The translations under genes and the position numbers were made by a program. Positions 27,089 to 35,726 of a DNA stretch of 64,000 bases are shown one piece after another (position 1 is the stretch's first letter; each line of letters opens with the position of its first letter). The DNA is from Azoarcus indigens (lineage in GTDB: Bacteria; Pseudomonadota; Gammaproteobacteria; Burkholderiales; Rhodocyclaceae). Location of the stretch: contig NZ_SNVV01000005.1 in the NCBI RefSeq assembly GCF_004361735.1, positions 1 through 64,000 of the forward strand, written 5' to 3'. A model generated the notes under the pieces. It was given only the letters and a program-made list of their open reading frames with translations, was not told where the DNA came from and did not search any database.

Positions 27089-28960
27089 GTGTTTGCCTGG
27101 TTCGAAAAGCTGGTCGATCCCTATCCCGATACCCCGCCGGCGACGCCGCCCAAGGGCTTCTTCGCCTTCCTGTGGGCGGGCACCGAGGGCGTGCGCCCCT
27201 TCATCGTCGGCATGACCTGCTTCACCGCGGTGGTGGGCGCTTTCGAGGCGCTGCTGTTCGCGGTGCTGGGGCGGCTGGTGGACTGGCTGGCGGCGGTGCC
27301 GCCGGCTGAACTGTGGTCCACCCGCGGCGGCACGCTGCTGCTGATAGGCGCGGTGGTGATGGGCAGCGTCGCCCTGGTGGCGATGCAGACCATGCTGAAG
27401 CATCAGACGCTGGCGGGCAATTTCCCGATGCGGCTGCGCTGGAACTTCCACCGCCTGATGCTCGGGCAGAGCATGAGTTTTTACCAGGACGAGTTCGCCG
27501 GCCGCGTCGCCGCCAAGGTGATGCAGACCGCGCTGGCGGTGCGCGACACCTGCATGACCATGGGCGACATCCTGGTCTTCGTCATCATCTACTTTGTCAC
27601 CATGGCGGCGGTGGTGGGCGGCTTCAACGCCTGGCTGCTGCTGCCCTTCCTCGGCTGGCTGGTGCTCTACGTGGCGGCGCTGCGCTGGTTCGTGCCGCGC
27701 CTGTCCAAGGTGGGCAGCGCCCAGGCCGACGCCCGCTCGCTGATGACCGGGCGCATCACCGACGCCTACACCAACATCGCCACGGTGAAGCTGTTCTCCC
27801 ACGCTGGCCGCGAGGCGGGTTACGCGCGCTCGGCGATGCGCGAGTTCATGCGCACGGTGCACGCGCAGATGCGGCTGGTGAGCGGCATCGAGATCGTCAA
27901 CCACACGCTGAGCATGGGGCTGATCCTGAGCACCGCCGGCGTCACCCTGTGGCTGTGGACCCTGGGCGAGGTGGGCGTGGGCGCGCTGGCGGCGTCCACC
28001 GCGATGGCGCTGCGGCTGAACGGCATGTCGCACTGGGTGATGTGGGAGCTGGCCGGGCTGTTCGAGAACATCGGCACCGTGCAGGACGGCATCAACACCC
28101 TGTCGCAGCCGCACACCGTGGTGGACCGCGCCGACGCCCGGCCGCTGCAGGTGAGCCGCGGCGAGGTGCGCTTCGACAAGGTGCGCTTCGATTACGGCGG
28201 CGAAAGCATGCGCCCGGTGGTGGACGCGCTGACGCTGACCATACGCCCCGGCGAGAAGATCGGCCTGGTCGGCCGTTCCGGCGCCGGCAAGTCCACGCTG
28301 GTGAACCTGCTGCTGCGCTTCCACGACGTCGGCAGCGGCCGCATCCTGATCGACGGCCAGGACATCGCCAGCGTCACCCAGGAGAGCCTGCGCGAGAAGA
28401 TCGGCATGGTGACGCAGGACACCTCGCTGCTGCACCGCTCGGTGCGGGACAACATCCTCTACGGCCGGCCGGACGCCACCGAGGCCGACATGGAAGCCGC
28501 CGCCCGCCGCGCCGAGGCGCACGACTTCATCCTCGGCCTGGCCGACCCCACCGGCCGGCGGGGCTACGACGCCCACGTCGGCGAGCGCGGGGTGAAGCTC
28601 TCCGGCGGCCAGCGCCAGCGCATAGCCATCGCCCGGGTGATGCTGAAGGACGCGCCCATCCTGCTGCTGGACGAGGCCACCAGCGCGCTGGACTCGGAAG
28701 TGGAGGCCGCCATCCAGGCCAGCCTGTACCGGCTGATGGAGGGCAAGACTGTGGTCGCCATCGCCCACCGCCTGTCCACCATCGCGGCGATGGACCGCCT
28801 GGTGGTGCTGGACCACGGCCGCATCGTCGAGGAGGGCGATCACCGAAGCCTGCTCGCCCGCAACGGCCTCTACGCCCGGCTGTGGGCGCACCAGAGCGGC
28901 GGCTTCCTCGGCGAGGAGGCGGAGGATGATGCGACGGAGGCGTCGGCCGAGCCGGCTTGA
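27089..28960 (+). CDS. ABC exporter, fused permease-ATPase half transporter
   Basis: A 623-residue half transporter that should work as a dimer to export a lipophilic or peptide substrate. Residues about 1-330 are a six-helix exporter membrane domain. The ATPase follows, with Walker A GRSGAGKS (about 397-404), a Q-loop in GMVTQDTSLLH, the signature LSGGQRQRI, Walker B ILLLDEATSALD and the H-loop AIAHRLSTI. The start is GTG at 27089; no better ATG gives the N-terminal segment. Cytochrome bd genes often lie next to the CydDC exporter, but this is a single gene and its membrane domain does not obviously match CydC or CydD. Substrate unknown. Confidence 0.88.
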   Translation: MFAWFEKLVDPYPDTPPATPPKGFFAFLWAGTEGVRPFIVGMTCFTAVVGAFEALLFAVLGRLVDWLAAVPPAELWSTRGGTLLLIGAVVMGSVALVAMQTMLKHQTLAGNFPMRLRWNFHRLMLGQSMSFYQDEFAGRVAAKVMQTALAVRDTCMTMGDILVFVIIYFVTMAAVVGGFNAWLLLPFLGWLVLYVAALRWFVPRLSKVGSAQADARSLMTGRITDAYTNIATVKLFSHAGREAGYARSAMREFMRTVHAQMRLVSGIEIVNHTLSMGLILSTAGVTLWLWTLGEVGVGALAASTAMALRLNGMSHWVMWELAGLFENIGTVQDGINTLSQPHTVVDRADARPLQVSRGEVRFDKVRFDYGGESMRPVVDALTLTIRPGEKIGLVGRSGAGKSTLVNLLLRFHDVGSGRILIDGQDIASVTQESLREKIGMVTQDTSLLHRSVRDNILYGRPDATEADMEAAARRAEAHDFILGLADPTGRRGYDAHVGERGVKLSGGQRQRIAIARVMLKDAPILLLDEATSALDSEVEAAIQASLYRLMEGKTVVAIAHRLSTIAAMDRLVVLDHGRIVEEGDHRSLLARNGLYARLWAHQSGGFLGEEAEDDATEASAEPA

Positions 28961-28993
28961 GGCGGGCCGCCGCCCGGGCTTGGCGGGGCGGCT

Positions 28994-29788
28994 TCAGCCC
29001 AGCAACAGCGCGTCGTCCGACACCTTCTCGCCGCGGGTGCGCTCGAACATTTCCAGCAGGTCGGGCACGTCCAGCCCGGCGCGCTGCTCGCCGGCCACGT
29101 CCAGCACCACCTGGCCACGGTGCAGCATCACCGTGCGGCTGCCGTAGTCCAGCGCCTGGCGCATGCTGTGGGTCACCATCATCGTCGTCAGCTTGTTCTC
29201 CTCGACGATGCGGGCGGTGAGTTCCAGCACGAAGGCGGCGGTCTTCGGGTCCAGCGCGGCGGTGTGCTCGTCCAGCAGCAGGATGCGCGAGGGCTGCAGC
29301 GAGGCCATCAGCAGGCTCACCGCCTGGCGCTGGCCGCCGGAGAGCAGGCCGATGCGGTCGGTCAGGCGGTTCTCCAGGCCGAGATTGAGGATGGCGAGCT
29401 TGTCGCGGAACAGCTCGCGGTCGCCACGGCCGATGGCGAAGCGGAAGCCGCGGCGGCGGCCGCGCGCCATTGCCAGCGCCATGTTCTCCTCGATGCTCAG
29501 GGCCTCGCAGGTGCCGGCCATCGGGTCCTGGAACACCCGGGCGACGAGGTCGGCGCGCTGCCAGGCCTGCAGCCGGGTGACGTCGCGGCCGTCTATCTCC
29601 ACCTTGCCCTGGTCCACCAGCAGGTCGCCGGAGATGGCGTTGAGGAAGGTGGATTTGCCGGCGCCGTTGGAGCCGATCACCGACACGAACTGGCCGGCGG
29701 GGATCTCCAGGCTGAGGCCGCGCAGCGCCGGGTTCTCGATCGGCGTGCCGGGGTTGAAGGTGATGCGGAGCTCTTGCGCGCGCAGCAT
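28994..29788 (-). CDS. ABC transporter ATP-binding protein (TrpZ-like importer ATPase)
   Basis: A 264-residue ATPase with Walker A GSNGAGKS (about residues 40-47), signature LLSGGQRQAVSL, Walker B ILLLDEHTAALDP and H-loop MMVTHSM. The His in place of Pro after DE is typical of this COG1101 group, whose partners are the COG4120 permease and COG2984 binding protein. Its ATG overlaps the stop of the permease gene by one base (TGATG). It is the last gene of a three-gene leftward operon. Characterised relatives import tryptophan or related solutes. Confidence 0.92.
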   Translation of the reverse strand: MLRAQELRITFNPGTPIENPALRGLSLEIPAGQFVSVIGSNGAGKSTFLNAISGDLLVDQGKVEIDGRDVTRLQAWQRADLVARVFQDPMAGTCEALSIEENMALAMARGRRRGFRFAIGRGDRELFRDKLAILNLGLENRLTDRIGLLSGGQRQAVSLLMASLQPSRILLLDEHTAALDPKTAAFVLELTARIVEENKLTTMMVTHSMRQALDYGSRTVMLHRGQVVLDVAGEQRAGLDVPDLLEMFERTRGEKVSDDALLLG

Positions 29789-30678
29789 CAGCGGCCTCCG
29801 TTGCCGCGCAGGCGGCGCTTGAGGATGGGCAGCACCAGCACCACGGTGACCAGCGTCGCCGCCACCAGGTTGAGGTCCTGCGATTTCAGCCCGATGAGGT
29901 CGCTGTTGAGCGCCAGGGCGATGAAGAAGCGGTAGAGGATGGCGCCCAGCACCACCGCCAGCGTCAGCACCACGATGCGGCGGCCGGGCAGGATGCTCTC
30001 GCCGATGATGACCGCCGCCAGGCCGATGACGATGGTGCCTATGCCCATGGAGATGTCGGCGCCGCCCTGGCTCTGCGCGAACAACGCGCCGGCCAGCGCC
30101 ACCAGCGCGTTCGATAGCGCCAGCCCGGCCAGCACCGAGCGCCCGGTGGCCACGCCCTGGGCGCGCGCCATGCGCGGGTTGGCGCCGGTGGCGCGCATCG
30201 CCAGGCCGGTCTCGGAGGAGAAGAACCAGTCCAGCGCCAGCTTGGCGGCGATGACGATGACGATCAGCACCAGCGGCCGCTCGATGTAGTCCGGCATCAT
30301 CTCCGGCAGCAGCATGCTGAAGATGGTGGGCTCGGTGATCAGCGGCACGTTGGGCTTGCCCATGATGCGCAGGTTGATGGAGTACAGCGCCGTCATCAGC
30401 AGGATGCCGGCCAGCAGGTCCATGATGCGCAGGCGCACGTTGAACCAGCCGGTGAGCAGGCCGGCACAGGCGCCGGCGGCGAGGGCGGCCAGCGTGGCGA
30501 GGAAGGGATCGGTGCCGAGGGCGATCAGCGTGGCGGCGACGGCGCCGCCCAGCGGGAAGCTGCCATCCACCGTGAGGTCGGGGAAGTTGAGGATGCGGAA
30601 GGAGATCAGCACCCCGAGGGCGACCAGGCTGAAGATCAGGCCGATCTCCAGCGCGCCCATGAAGGAATACAGGGTCAT
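29788..30678 (-). CDS. ABC transporter permease (TrpY-like)
   Basis: A 296-residue inner-membrane permease with eight or nine hydrophobic segments. It shows features of the COG4120 group related to LivH/ribose permeases: LIFSLVALGVLISFRILNFP, then DLTVDGSFPLGGAVAATLI, the SSETGLAMRATGANPRMAR cytoplasmic loop contacting the ATPase, and a final basic KRRLRGNGGR tail. It is preceded by the binding-protein gene (45 bp gap) and followed without a gap by the ATPase gene, completing a full importer. Confidence 0.92.
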   Translation of the reverse strand: MTLYSFMGALEIGLIFSLVALGVLISFRILNFPDLTVDGSFPLGGAVAATLIALGTDPFLATLAALAAGACAGLLTGWFNVRLRIMDLLAGILLMTALYSINLRIMGKPNVPLITEPTIFSMLLPEMMPDYIERPLVLIVIVIAAKLALDWFFSSETGLAMRATGANPRMARAQGVATGRSVLAGLALSNALVALAGALFAQSQGGADISMGIGTIVIGLAAVIIGESILPGRRIVVLTLAVVLGAILYRFFIALALNSDLIGLKSQDLNLVAATLVTVVLVLPILKRRLRGNGGR

Positions 30679-30723
30679 GTGGATGGCTGCCGCGGCGCCG
30701 GGGGGCCGGCGCCGGCGGCTTTC

Positions 30724-31716
30724 TTACTGGAGGACGGTGGTGGCGGAGGAGAGGAACTCGGGCGCCAGGGTGACGCCCTGCTTCTTCGCCGCGGCGGCAT
30801 TCACCACCAGCTCCAGCTTGTCGCTGGAGCTGGACGGGATGGCGCCCGGCTGCTCGCCCTTGAGGATGCGGGCGACCACCTTGCCGGTCTGCCGGCCCAG
30901 GTCCAGGTAATTCACGCCCAGCGCCGCGATGGCGCCGCGCTTGACGCTGTCGGTGTCAGAGGCGATCAGCGGGATGCGGGCGTCGTTGGCCACCTTGACC
31001 AGCGCCTCGTAGGCGGAGACGACGTTGTTGTCGGTGTTGGTGTAGATCACATCCACCTTGCCGACCAGGCTGCGGGCGGCGGCGCCGACGTCTACGCTGC
31101 GCGGCGCCGAGGCCTCCACCAGCGTCATGCCGGCGGCCGGCAGCAGGGTCTTGAACTGGTTCACCACCACCGTGGAGTTGGCTTCGCCCGGGTTGTAGAC
31201 CATGCCGACGCGCTTGGCATTGGGCACCACCTTCTTGATCAGCTCCACCTGCTTGTCCAGCGCCAGCATGTCGGACACGCCGGTGACGTTGGTGCCGGAG
31301 GGCTTCCAGTCCTTCACCAGCTGGGCGGCCACCGGGTCGGTGACGCCGGAATACACCACCGGGATGGACTTGGTGGCGGCCACCACCGCCTGCGCCGACG
31401 GCGTGGCGATGGCGACGATGACATCCGGCTTGTCGCCGATGAACTTGCGCGCGATCTGTGCCGCGGTGCCGGTGTTGCCCTGGGCGCTCTGGTACTCCCA
31501 CTTGAGGTTCTTGCCAGCCTCGAAGCCCTCGGCCTTCAGGGTCTCCTGCACGCCGTCGCGGATGGCGTCCAGCGCCGGGTGTTCGACGATGGCGGTGACC
31601 GCCACCGACTTGTCCGCCGCCAGCGCGGGTGCGGCGGCCGCGGCGGCCAGCAGGAGGGCGAGTGCGTGTTTGCGCCAGCCTTGCGCGGCGGTGTTCTTGG
31701 GCGATTGGGTCGTCAT
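30724..31716 (-). CDS. ABC transporter substrate-binding protein (TrpX-like, COG2984)
   Basis: A 330-residue periplasmic binding protein. The signal peptide is about residues 1-34 (cleavage at ALAADKS). The mature start VAVTAIVEHPALDAIRDGV is the hallmark of the COG2984 family, followed by ATPSAQAVVAATKSIPVVYS and TNTDNNVVSAYEALVKVA. I use the ATG at 31716, exactly behind AGGAGGA; a longer frame upstream is not protein-like. Streptococcal TrpX binds aromatic amino acids, but the ligand here is open. Confidence 0.92.
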   Translation of the reverse strand: MTTQSPKNTAAQGWRKHALALLLAAAAAAPALAADKSVAVTAIVEHPALDAIRDGVQETLKAEGFEAGKNLKWEYQSAQGNTGTAAQIARKFIGDKPDVIVAIATPSAQAVVAATKSIPVVYSGVTDPVAAQLVKDWKPSGTNVTGVSDMLALDKQVELIKKVVPNAKRVGMVYNPGEANSTVVVNQFKTLLPAAGMTLVEASAPRSVDVGAAARSLVGKVDVIYTNTDNNVVSAYEALVKVANDARIPLIASDTDSVKRGAIAALGVNYLDLGRQTGKVVARILKGEQPGAIPSSSSDKLELVVNAAAAKKQGVTLAPEFLSSATTVLQ

Positions 31717-31970
31717 CTTGTTGTCCTCCTGATCGCAAGGAAGGGCCGGCTGCGGCCCCGCGTGCCTATGGTGTCGGTATGTCCCGCAAGTGCGGCTTGG
31801 TCGGCCGCCCGCCGGCAAAAGTTCGCGGCAGCCCGCATTTCAGCATCAAACGCCAGGGCTGGGTACACCTGGTTTGCCGCAGGCGGGGCAGATGGGTGTC
31901 ATGAGGATGCGGCGGCGGACGTGGGGACGCTTTCTCCCCTCTTCCCGCATGCGAAACCTCCCGCTCCGCT
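31717..31970. other. Leader region of the TrpXYZ-like operon
   Basis: 254 bp with the ribosome binding site of the binding-protein gene (minus strand, 31724-31730). A tiny minus-strand frame (about 31846-31902) reads MTPICPACGKPGVPSPGV, a single zinc-ribbon-like CPxCG knuckle, too short to call a gene. No promoter is clear by eye. Confidence 0.35.
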
Positions 31971-33422
31971 TCAGTCTTCCAGCAGCCGCACCCGTATGCG
32001 CTTGCCCTTGATGCGGCCTTCGCCCAGGCGGCGGGCGGCCTGCTCCGCGACGTCCGCCGCCACCGCGACATAGGAGACGGCGTCGGCGAGGTCGATGCGG
32101 CCGATCTGCCCGCGGCTGCAGCCGGCTTCGCCGGTGAGCGCGCCGAGGATGTCGCCGGCGCGCAGCTTGTCCTTGCGGCCGGCGAGCAGCTGCAGGGTGC
32201 GCATGGCGGGTTGCAGCGGGGCGGGGCCGGTGGCTTCGGTGATTTCCAGTTCGGCCAGCGGGTGCCATTCCAGGGTGAAGCCGTGGGTGGCGGCAAGGGC
32301 TTCGACCCGGCGGCGTTCGCGCGGGCCGACCAGGCTGAGCGCCCAGCCGTCCGCGCCCCGGCCGGTGCGGCCGATGCGGTGCACATGCACCGCCGGCTCG
32401 GGCGCCACATCCACATTGATCACCGCTTCCAGGCCGGCGATGTCCAGGCCGCGGGCGGCGACGTCGGTGGCTACCAGTACCCGGCTGCTGCCGTTGGCGA
32501 AGCGCACCAGCACCTGGTCGCGCTCGCGCTGCTCCAGTTCGCCGTGCAGCGCGAGTGCGGCGATGCCGTCGGCTTCCAGCCGGGCGACGAGGTCGCGGCA
32601 CTGCTGCCGGGTGTTGCAGAAAACCAGCGCGTTCGCCGGCCGGTAGTGCAACAGCAGGCGGGAGACCGCCGCCAGCCGTCCATCCTCGGCGACTTCGTAG
32701 AAGCGCTGGCGGATGCGGCCCTCGGCGTGGCCTTCGGCGAGGCGGATCTGTTCCGGCTCGCGCAGGAAGCGGCCGGCCAGCTCGGCGATGCTGGCCGGAT
32801 AGGTGGCGGAGAACAGCAGGGTCTGGCGGTGGGCGGGGCAGGCGTCGGCGACCGCGGCGATGTCGTCGCGGAAGCCCATGTCCAGCATGCGGTCGGCCTC
32901 GTCCAGCACCAGGGTGGAGAGCGCTTCCAGCGCCAGGTTGCCGCGCTGCAGGTGGTCCAGCAGGCGGCCGGGCGTGCCCACCACCACATGGGCGCCGTGG
33001 GCCAGGCTGGCGGCCTGCGGCTTCAGCGTGGCGCCGCCACACAGGGTGAGCACCTTGATGTTGTCCTCGGCGCGGGCGAGGCGGCGGATCTCCTTCGCCA
33101 CCTGGTCGGCCAGCTCGCGGGTGGGGCACAGCACCAGGGCCTGCACTCGGTTGTGGGCGAGATTGAGGCGGCCCAGCAGCGGCAGGGCGTAGGCGGCCGT
33201 CTTGCCGCTGCCGGTGCGGGCCTGGGCGATGAGGTCGCGGCCGGCGAGGGCGACCGGCAGCGCGGCGGCCTGGATGGGCGTCATCGCCAGGTAGCCCAGG
33301 CGCTGCAGGTTGTCGAGCACGGCCGGCGAAAGGCCCAGCGTGTCGAAGCCGGGGGATGGGGGAGCGGCGGAGTCGGGCGCCGGGGAGGTGTCGGGCGCGG
33401 GGGCGTGAGGTGCGGAGGTCAT
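31971..33422 (-). CDS. dbpA: ATP-dependent RNA helicase DbpA
   Basis: A DEAD-box helicase acting in 50S ribosomal subunit assembly through 23S rRNA. The 483-residue protein has the Q motif, Walker A ARTGSGKT (about residues 68-75), PTRELA, TPGRLLDHL, DEAD (in LDEADRMLDMGF), SATYP, and the second-domain motifs FCNTRQQC, ATDVAARGLD and HRIGRTGR. The C-terminal 75 residues (DKLRAGDILGALTGEAGCSR...) match the DbpA RNA-binding domain that recognises hairpin 92. A Pro/Ala-rich 25-residue N-terminal extension precedes the helicase core. Single gene. Confidence 0.93.
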   Translation of the reverse strand: MTSAPHAPAPDTSPAPDSAAPPSPGFDTLGLSPAVLDNLQRLGYLAMTPIQAAALPVALAGRDLIAQARTGSGKTAAYALPLLGRLNLAHNRVQALVLCPTRELADQVAKEIRRLARAEDNIKVLTLCGGATLKPQAASLAHGAHVVVGTPGRLLDHLQRGNLALEALSTLVLDEADRMLDMGFRDDIAAVADACPAHRQTLLFSATYPASIAELAGRFLREPEQIRLAEGHAEGRIRQRFYEVAEDGRLAAVSRLLLHYRPANALVFCNTRQQCRDLVARLEADGIAALALHGELEQRERDQVLVRFANGSSRVLVATDVAARGLDIAGLEAVINVDVAPEPAVHVHRIGRTGRGADGWALSLVGPRERRRVEALAATHGFTLEWHPLAELEITEATGPAPLQPAMRTLQLLAGRKDKLRAGDILGALTGEAGCSRGQIGRIDLADAVSYVAVAADVAEQAARRLGEGRIKGKRIRVRLLED

Positions 33423-33735
33423 GCCCGATTATAGGCGGTGGGCGGAGCGGGGCTGGAGGGTGGGAGAAATAGGGGTGGGAGGCGGAGAGAGGGGCGTGCT
33501 CCCTCCCCCCTTGCGGGGGAGAGCTGGGGAGAGGGGGCGCCCGCCAGGGCGTTGAGGGGGCTCAAGCGCCGTAGCCCCCTCTCCCCCGGCCCCGCTCCGC
33601 GCCCCGGCCCAGCGACCTGTCGGCCGCTGGGCGAAGCAGCGCTTCGCTCTTTCCACCTACGCCCCGCGAGGGGAGAGGGGAGAAAACCGCTATGCTCGGG
33701 GGGCGTCGAGCCCGTATCGCTCTCCGCGCCCAGCC
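33423..33735. repeat. Intergenic palindromic CTCTCCCC-type element
   Basis: No gene. From about 33495 to 33685 the sequence is built of complementary runs: CCCTCCCCCCTTGCGGGGGA, GGGGAGAGGGGGC, then GCCCCCTCTCCCCC and GAGGGGAGAGGGG. These can fold into several long G/C hairpins. This composition is typical of dispersed intergenic repeat elements in proteobacterial genomes. It may serve as a bidirectional transcription stop or mRNA end. Confidence 0.55.
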
Positions 33736-34788
33736 TCAGCGCTGCGCCTGCGCACCCTGCGCTTCCTTGTAGATGGCTTCGATCACGTCCTTGCCGACGC
33801 GGCTGGCCATTTCCTTGTGCACCGGCAGCATGGCCTGGCGCCAGCTCTCCCGTTCGGCGGCGGTGAGGGTGATGACCCTGGTCTTGCCGGAGGCGGCGAT
33901 CTTCTTCAGCGCTTCGTCGTTCTCCTGCTGGGCGATTTCGTTCACATAGCGGGTGCTGTCCTTCATCGCCTGCTCGAGCAGGGCGCGGATGTCGGGCGGC
34001 AGGCCGTCCCAGAACTTCTTGTTGGTGATCACCGCGTAGCCGATGTAGCCGTGGTCGGACACCGTCATGTCGCTCTGCACCTCCGAGGTCTTCTGCGTCC
34101 AGTAGTTGGAGGTGGTGTTCTCGGTGCCGTCGACCACGCCGGTCTGCAGCGCCTGGTAGACCTCGGAGAAGGCCAGCATCTGCGGCAGGGCGCCGACCGC
34201 GCGCATCTGTGCCTCCAGCACCTTGCTGGACTGGATGCGCATCTTCAGGCCGCGCATGTCCTTTACCTCGCGCAGCGGGCGGTTGGCGCTCATGACCTTG
34301 AAGCCGTTGTCCCAGTAGGCCAGGCCGGTGATGCCGCGGGTTTCCAGCTTCTTCAGCAGGGAGGCGCCCACCGGGCCTTCGGTGACGCGGGTCAGCACTT
34401 CGGCGTTGGGGAAGATGAAGGGCAGGTCGAAGACTTCGAATTCGCGCACGCCCAGCGGCCCGAACTTGGACAGGGCGGGCGCCAGCATCTGCACCGAGCC
34501 CAGCTGCAGCGCCTCGATTTCCTCCTTGTCCTTGTACAGCGTGCTGTTGGGATAGACCTCGACCTTCACCTTGCCGCCGCTGCGCTCTTCCACCAGTTGC
34601 TTGAAGCGGTCGGCGCCCTTGCCCTTGGGCGTGTCGGCGGTGGTGACGTGGCTGAACTTGATGACGATGGGGCCGCTCTGCTCGGCGGGCTGGGCGCCGG
34701 CCTGGCCGGGCAGCAGCGCCGCGGCGGCGATCGTGGTGATGGCGCCGGCGATGGCGAGCGCACGGTGGATGTGACGGACGGTGTGCAT
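33736..34788 (-). CDS. TRAP transporter substrate-binding protein (DctP family)
   Basis: A 350-residue periplasmic binding protein of the tripartite TRAP type. The signal peptide covers residues about 1-32 (cleavage after GQAGAQ). The family pattern IVIKFSHVTTADTPKGKGADRF, the LRGLKMR-type motif (DMRGLKMRIQSSKVLEAQM) with its carboxylate-binding arginine, and GVVDGTENTTSNYWTQ are present. It probably binds a dicarboxylate such as itaconate, because it ends the itaconate operon. The membrane subunits DctQ and DctM are not in this window, so it must use ones encoded elsewhere, or the operon has lost them. Confidence 0.9.
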   Translation of the reverse strand: MHTVRHIHRALAIAGAITTIAAAALLPGQAGAQPAEQSGPIVIKFSHVTTADTPKGKGADRFKQLVEERSGGKVKVEVYPNSTLYKDKEEIEALQLGSVQMLAPALSKFGPLGVREFEVFDLPFIFPNAEVLTRVTEGPVGASLLKKLETRGITGLAYWDNGFKVMSANRPLREVKDMRGLKMRIQSSKVLEAQMRAVGALPQMLAFSEVYQALQTGVVDGTENTTSNYWTQKTSEVQSDMTVSDHGYIGYAVITNKKFWDGLPPDIRALLEQAMKDSTRYVNEIAQQENDEALKKIAASGKTRVITLTAAERESWRQAMLPVHKEMASRVGKDVIEAIYKEAQGAQAQR

Positions 34789-34883
34789 GGTGCTGTCTCC
34801 TCCAGTGGAGTTTTATGGGTGCTGCGGAATCGGCGGTGGGGTCGGGGGCAGGGTTGATCGAAGGGTGGAGGCGGTGGCTGGCC

Positions 34884-35726
34884 TCAGCCGGCGGCGGCGC
34901 GTATGCGTTCGGCGCGGGCGATCACCGGCGCATCCACCATGCGGCCCTCCACCTGCACCGCGCCGCCGCCGGCCGAGGCAGCGGCGCTCAGCACCGCTTC
35001 GGCCCAGGCGCGCTCGGCGGCGCTGGGGGCGTAGGCGGCCCGGGTGGTGGAAACCTGGGCGGGGTGGATCAGCAGCAGCGCGCCGAAGCCGTGGTTGCGG
35101 GCGCGGCGGGCGTAGCGGGCGAGGCCGGCGCTGTCGCCGATGGCGGTGAACACGCCATCCACCGGCAGCGGCAGGCCGGCGCGGCGGCTGGCGAGGGCGA
35201 GCATGGCGCGGTAGGGCAGGAAGACCAGCTCTTCGGCGTCGTCCTCGTCCGGCACCAGGTCCAGCTCCACCGCCAGGTCCAGCTTGCCGAACACCAGCCG
35301 GGCGCAGCCGGGGGCGGTGGCGATGGCGTCCACCGCGCCCAGGCCGGCGGCGGTTTCCAGGATGGGCAGCACCGCGGTGGCGGCGCTGGCCTCGTGGGCG
35401 GCGGCGACGCTGGCGGCGGATTCGGCCTTGGGCAGCATCAGCCCGATCACGTCCGGATGGCGGCAGAGGACGAGGTCGGCTTCGTGCCAGGGCGTGCCGG
35501 CGGCGTTGATGCGCACCGCCAGCGCGCTGCCGGGGTGGTGGGCCAGCCAGGCGGCGAGGTGGGCGCGGGCGGCATCCTTGTCGGCCGGCGGCACCGCGTC
35601 TTCCAGATCGACGACGACCACGTCGGCGCCGCTGGACAGGGCCTTGGCGATGCGCTCCGGCCGGCTGGCGGGCACGAACAGGAAGCTGCGGGCGGCGGCG
35701 AGGCTGGCGGTGGCGTGGGTCTGCAT
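34884..35726 (-). CDS. ccl: HpcH/HpaI-family (CitE-like) lyase, probable (S)-citramalyl-CoA lyase
   Basis: Cleaves an acyl-CoA aldol. In this operon the expected reaction is citramalyl-CoA to acetyl-CoA and pyruvate. The 280-residue protein has the CitE-like TIM-barrel signatures: RSFLFVPASRPERIAKAL, the metal/carboxylate site VVVDLEDAVPPADKDAAR, AVRINAAGTPWHEADL, and the ETAAGLGAVDAIA catalytic glutamate region with KLDLAVELDL. Its ATG overlaps the CoA-transferase stop by one base (TGATG), so both are translated together. Malyl-CoA lyase is an alternative; the neighbours favour citramalyl-CoA. Confidence 0.85.
   Translation of the reverse strand: MQTHATASLAAARSFLFVPASRPERIAKALSSGADVVVVDLEDAVPPADKDAARAHLAAWLAHHPGSALAVRINAAGTPWHEADLVLCRHPDVIGLMLPKAESAASVAAAHEASAATAVLPILETAAGLGAVDAIATAPGCARLVFGKLDLAVELDLVPDEDDAEELVFLPYRAMLALASRRAGLPLPVDGVFTAIGDSAGLARYARRARNHGFGALLLIHPAQVSTTRAAYAPSAAERAWAEAVLSAAASAGGGAVQVEGRMVDAPVIARAERIRAAAG

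Noticed and set aside
25934-28891. Very long (985-codon) leftward frame opposite cydB and the ABC exporter
   Set aside because: Spans two well-supported genes and the terminator between them. Composition is that of antisense frames in GC-rich DNA.
27089-28960. Assignment of the ABC exporter as CydC or CydD
   Set aside because: Attractive because it follows cydAB, but it is a single gene beyond a strong terminator and its membrane domain shows no specific CydDC feature.
31846-31902. 18-residue frame MTPICPACGKPGVPSPGV upstream of the TrpXYZ-like operon
   Set aside because: A single CPxCG knuckle is not enough for a zinc ribbon, and no ribosome binding site supports it.
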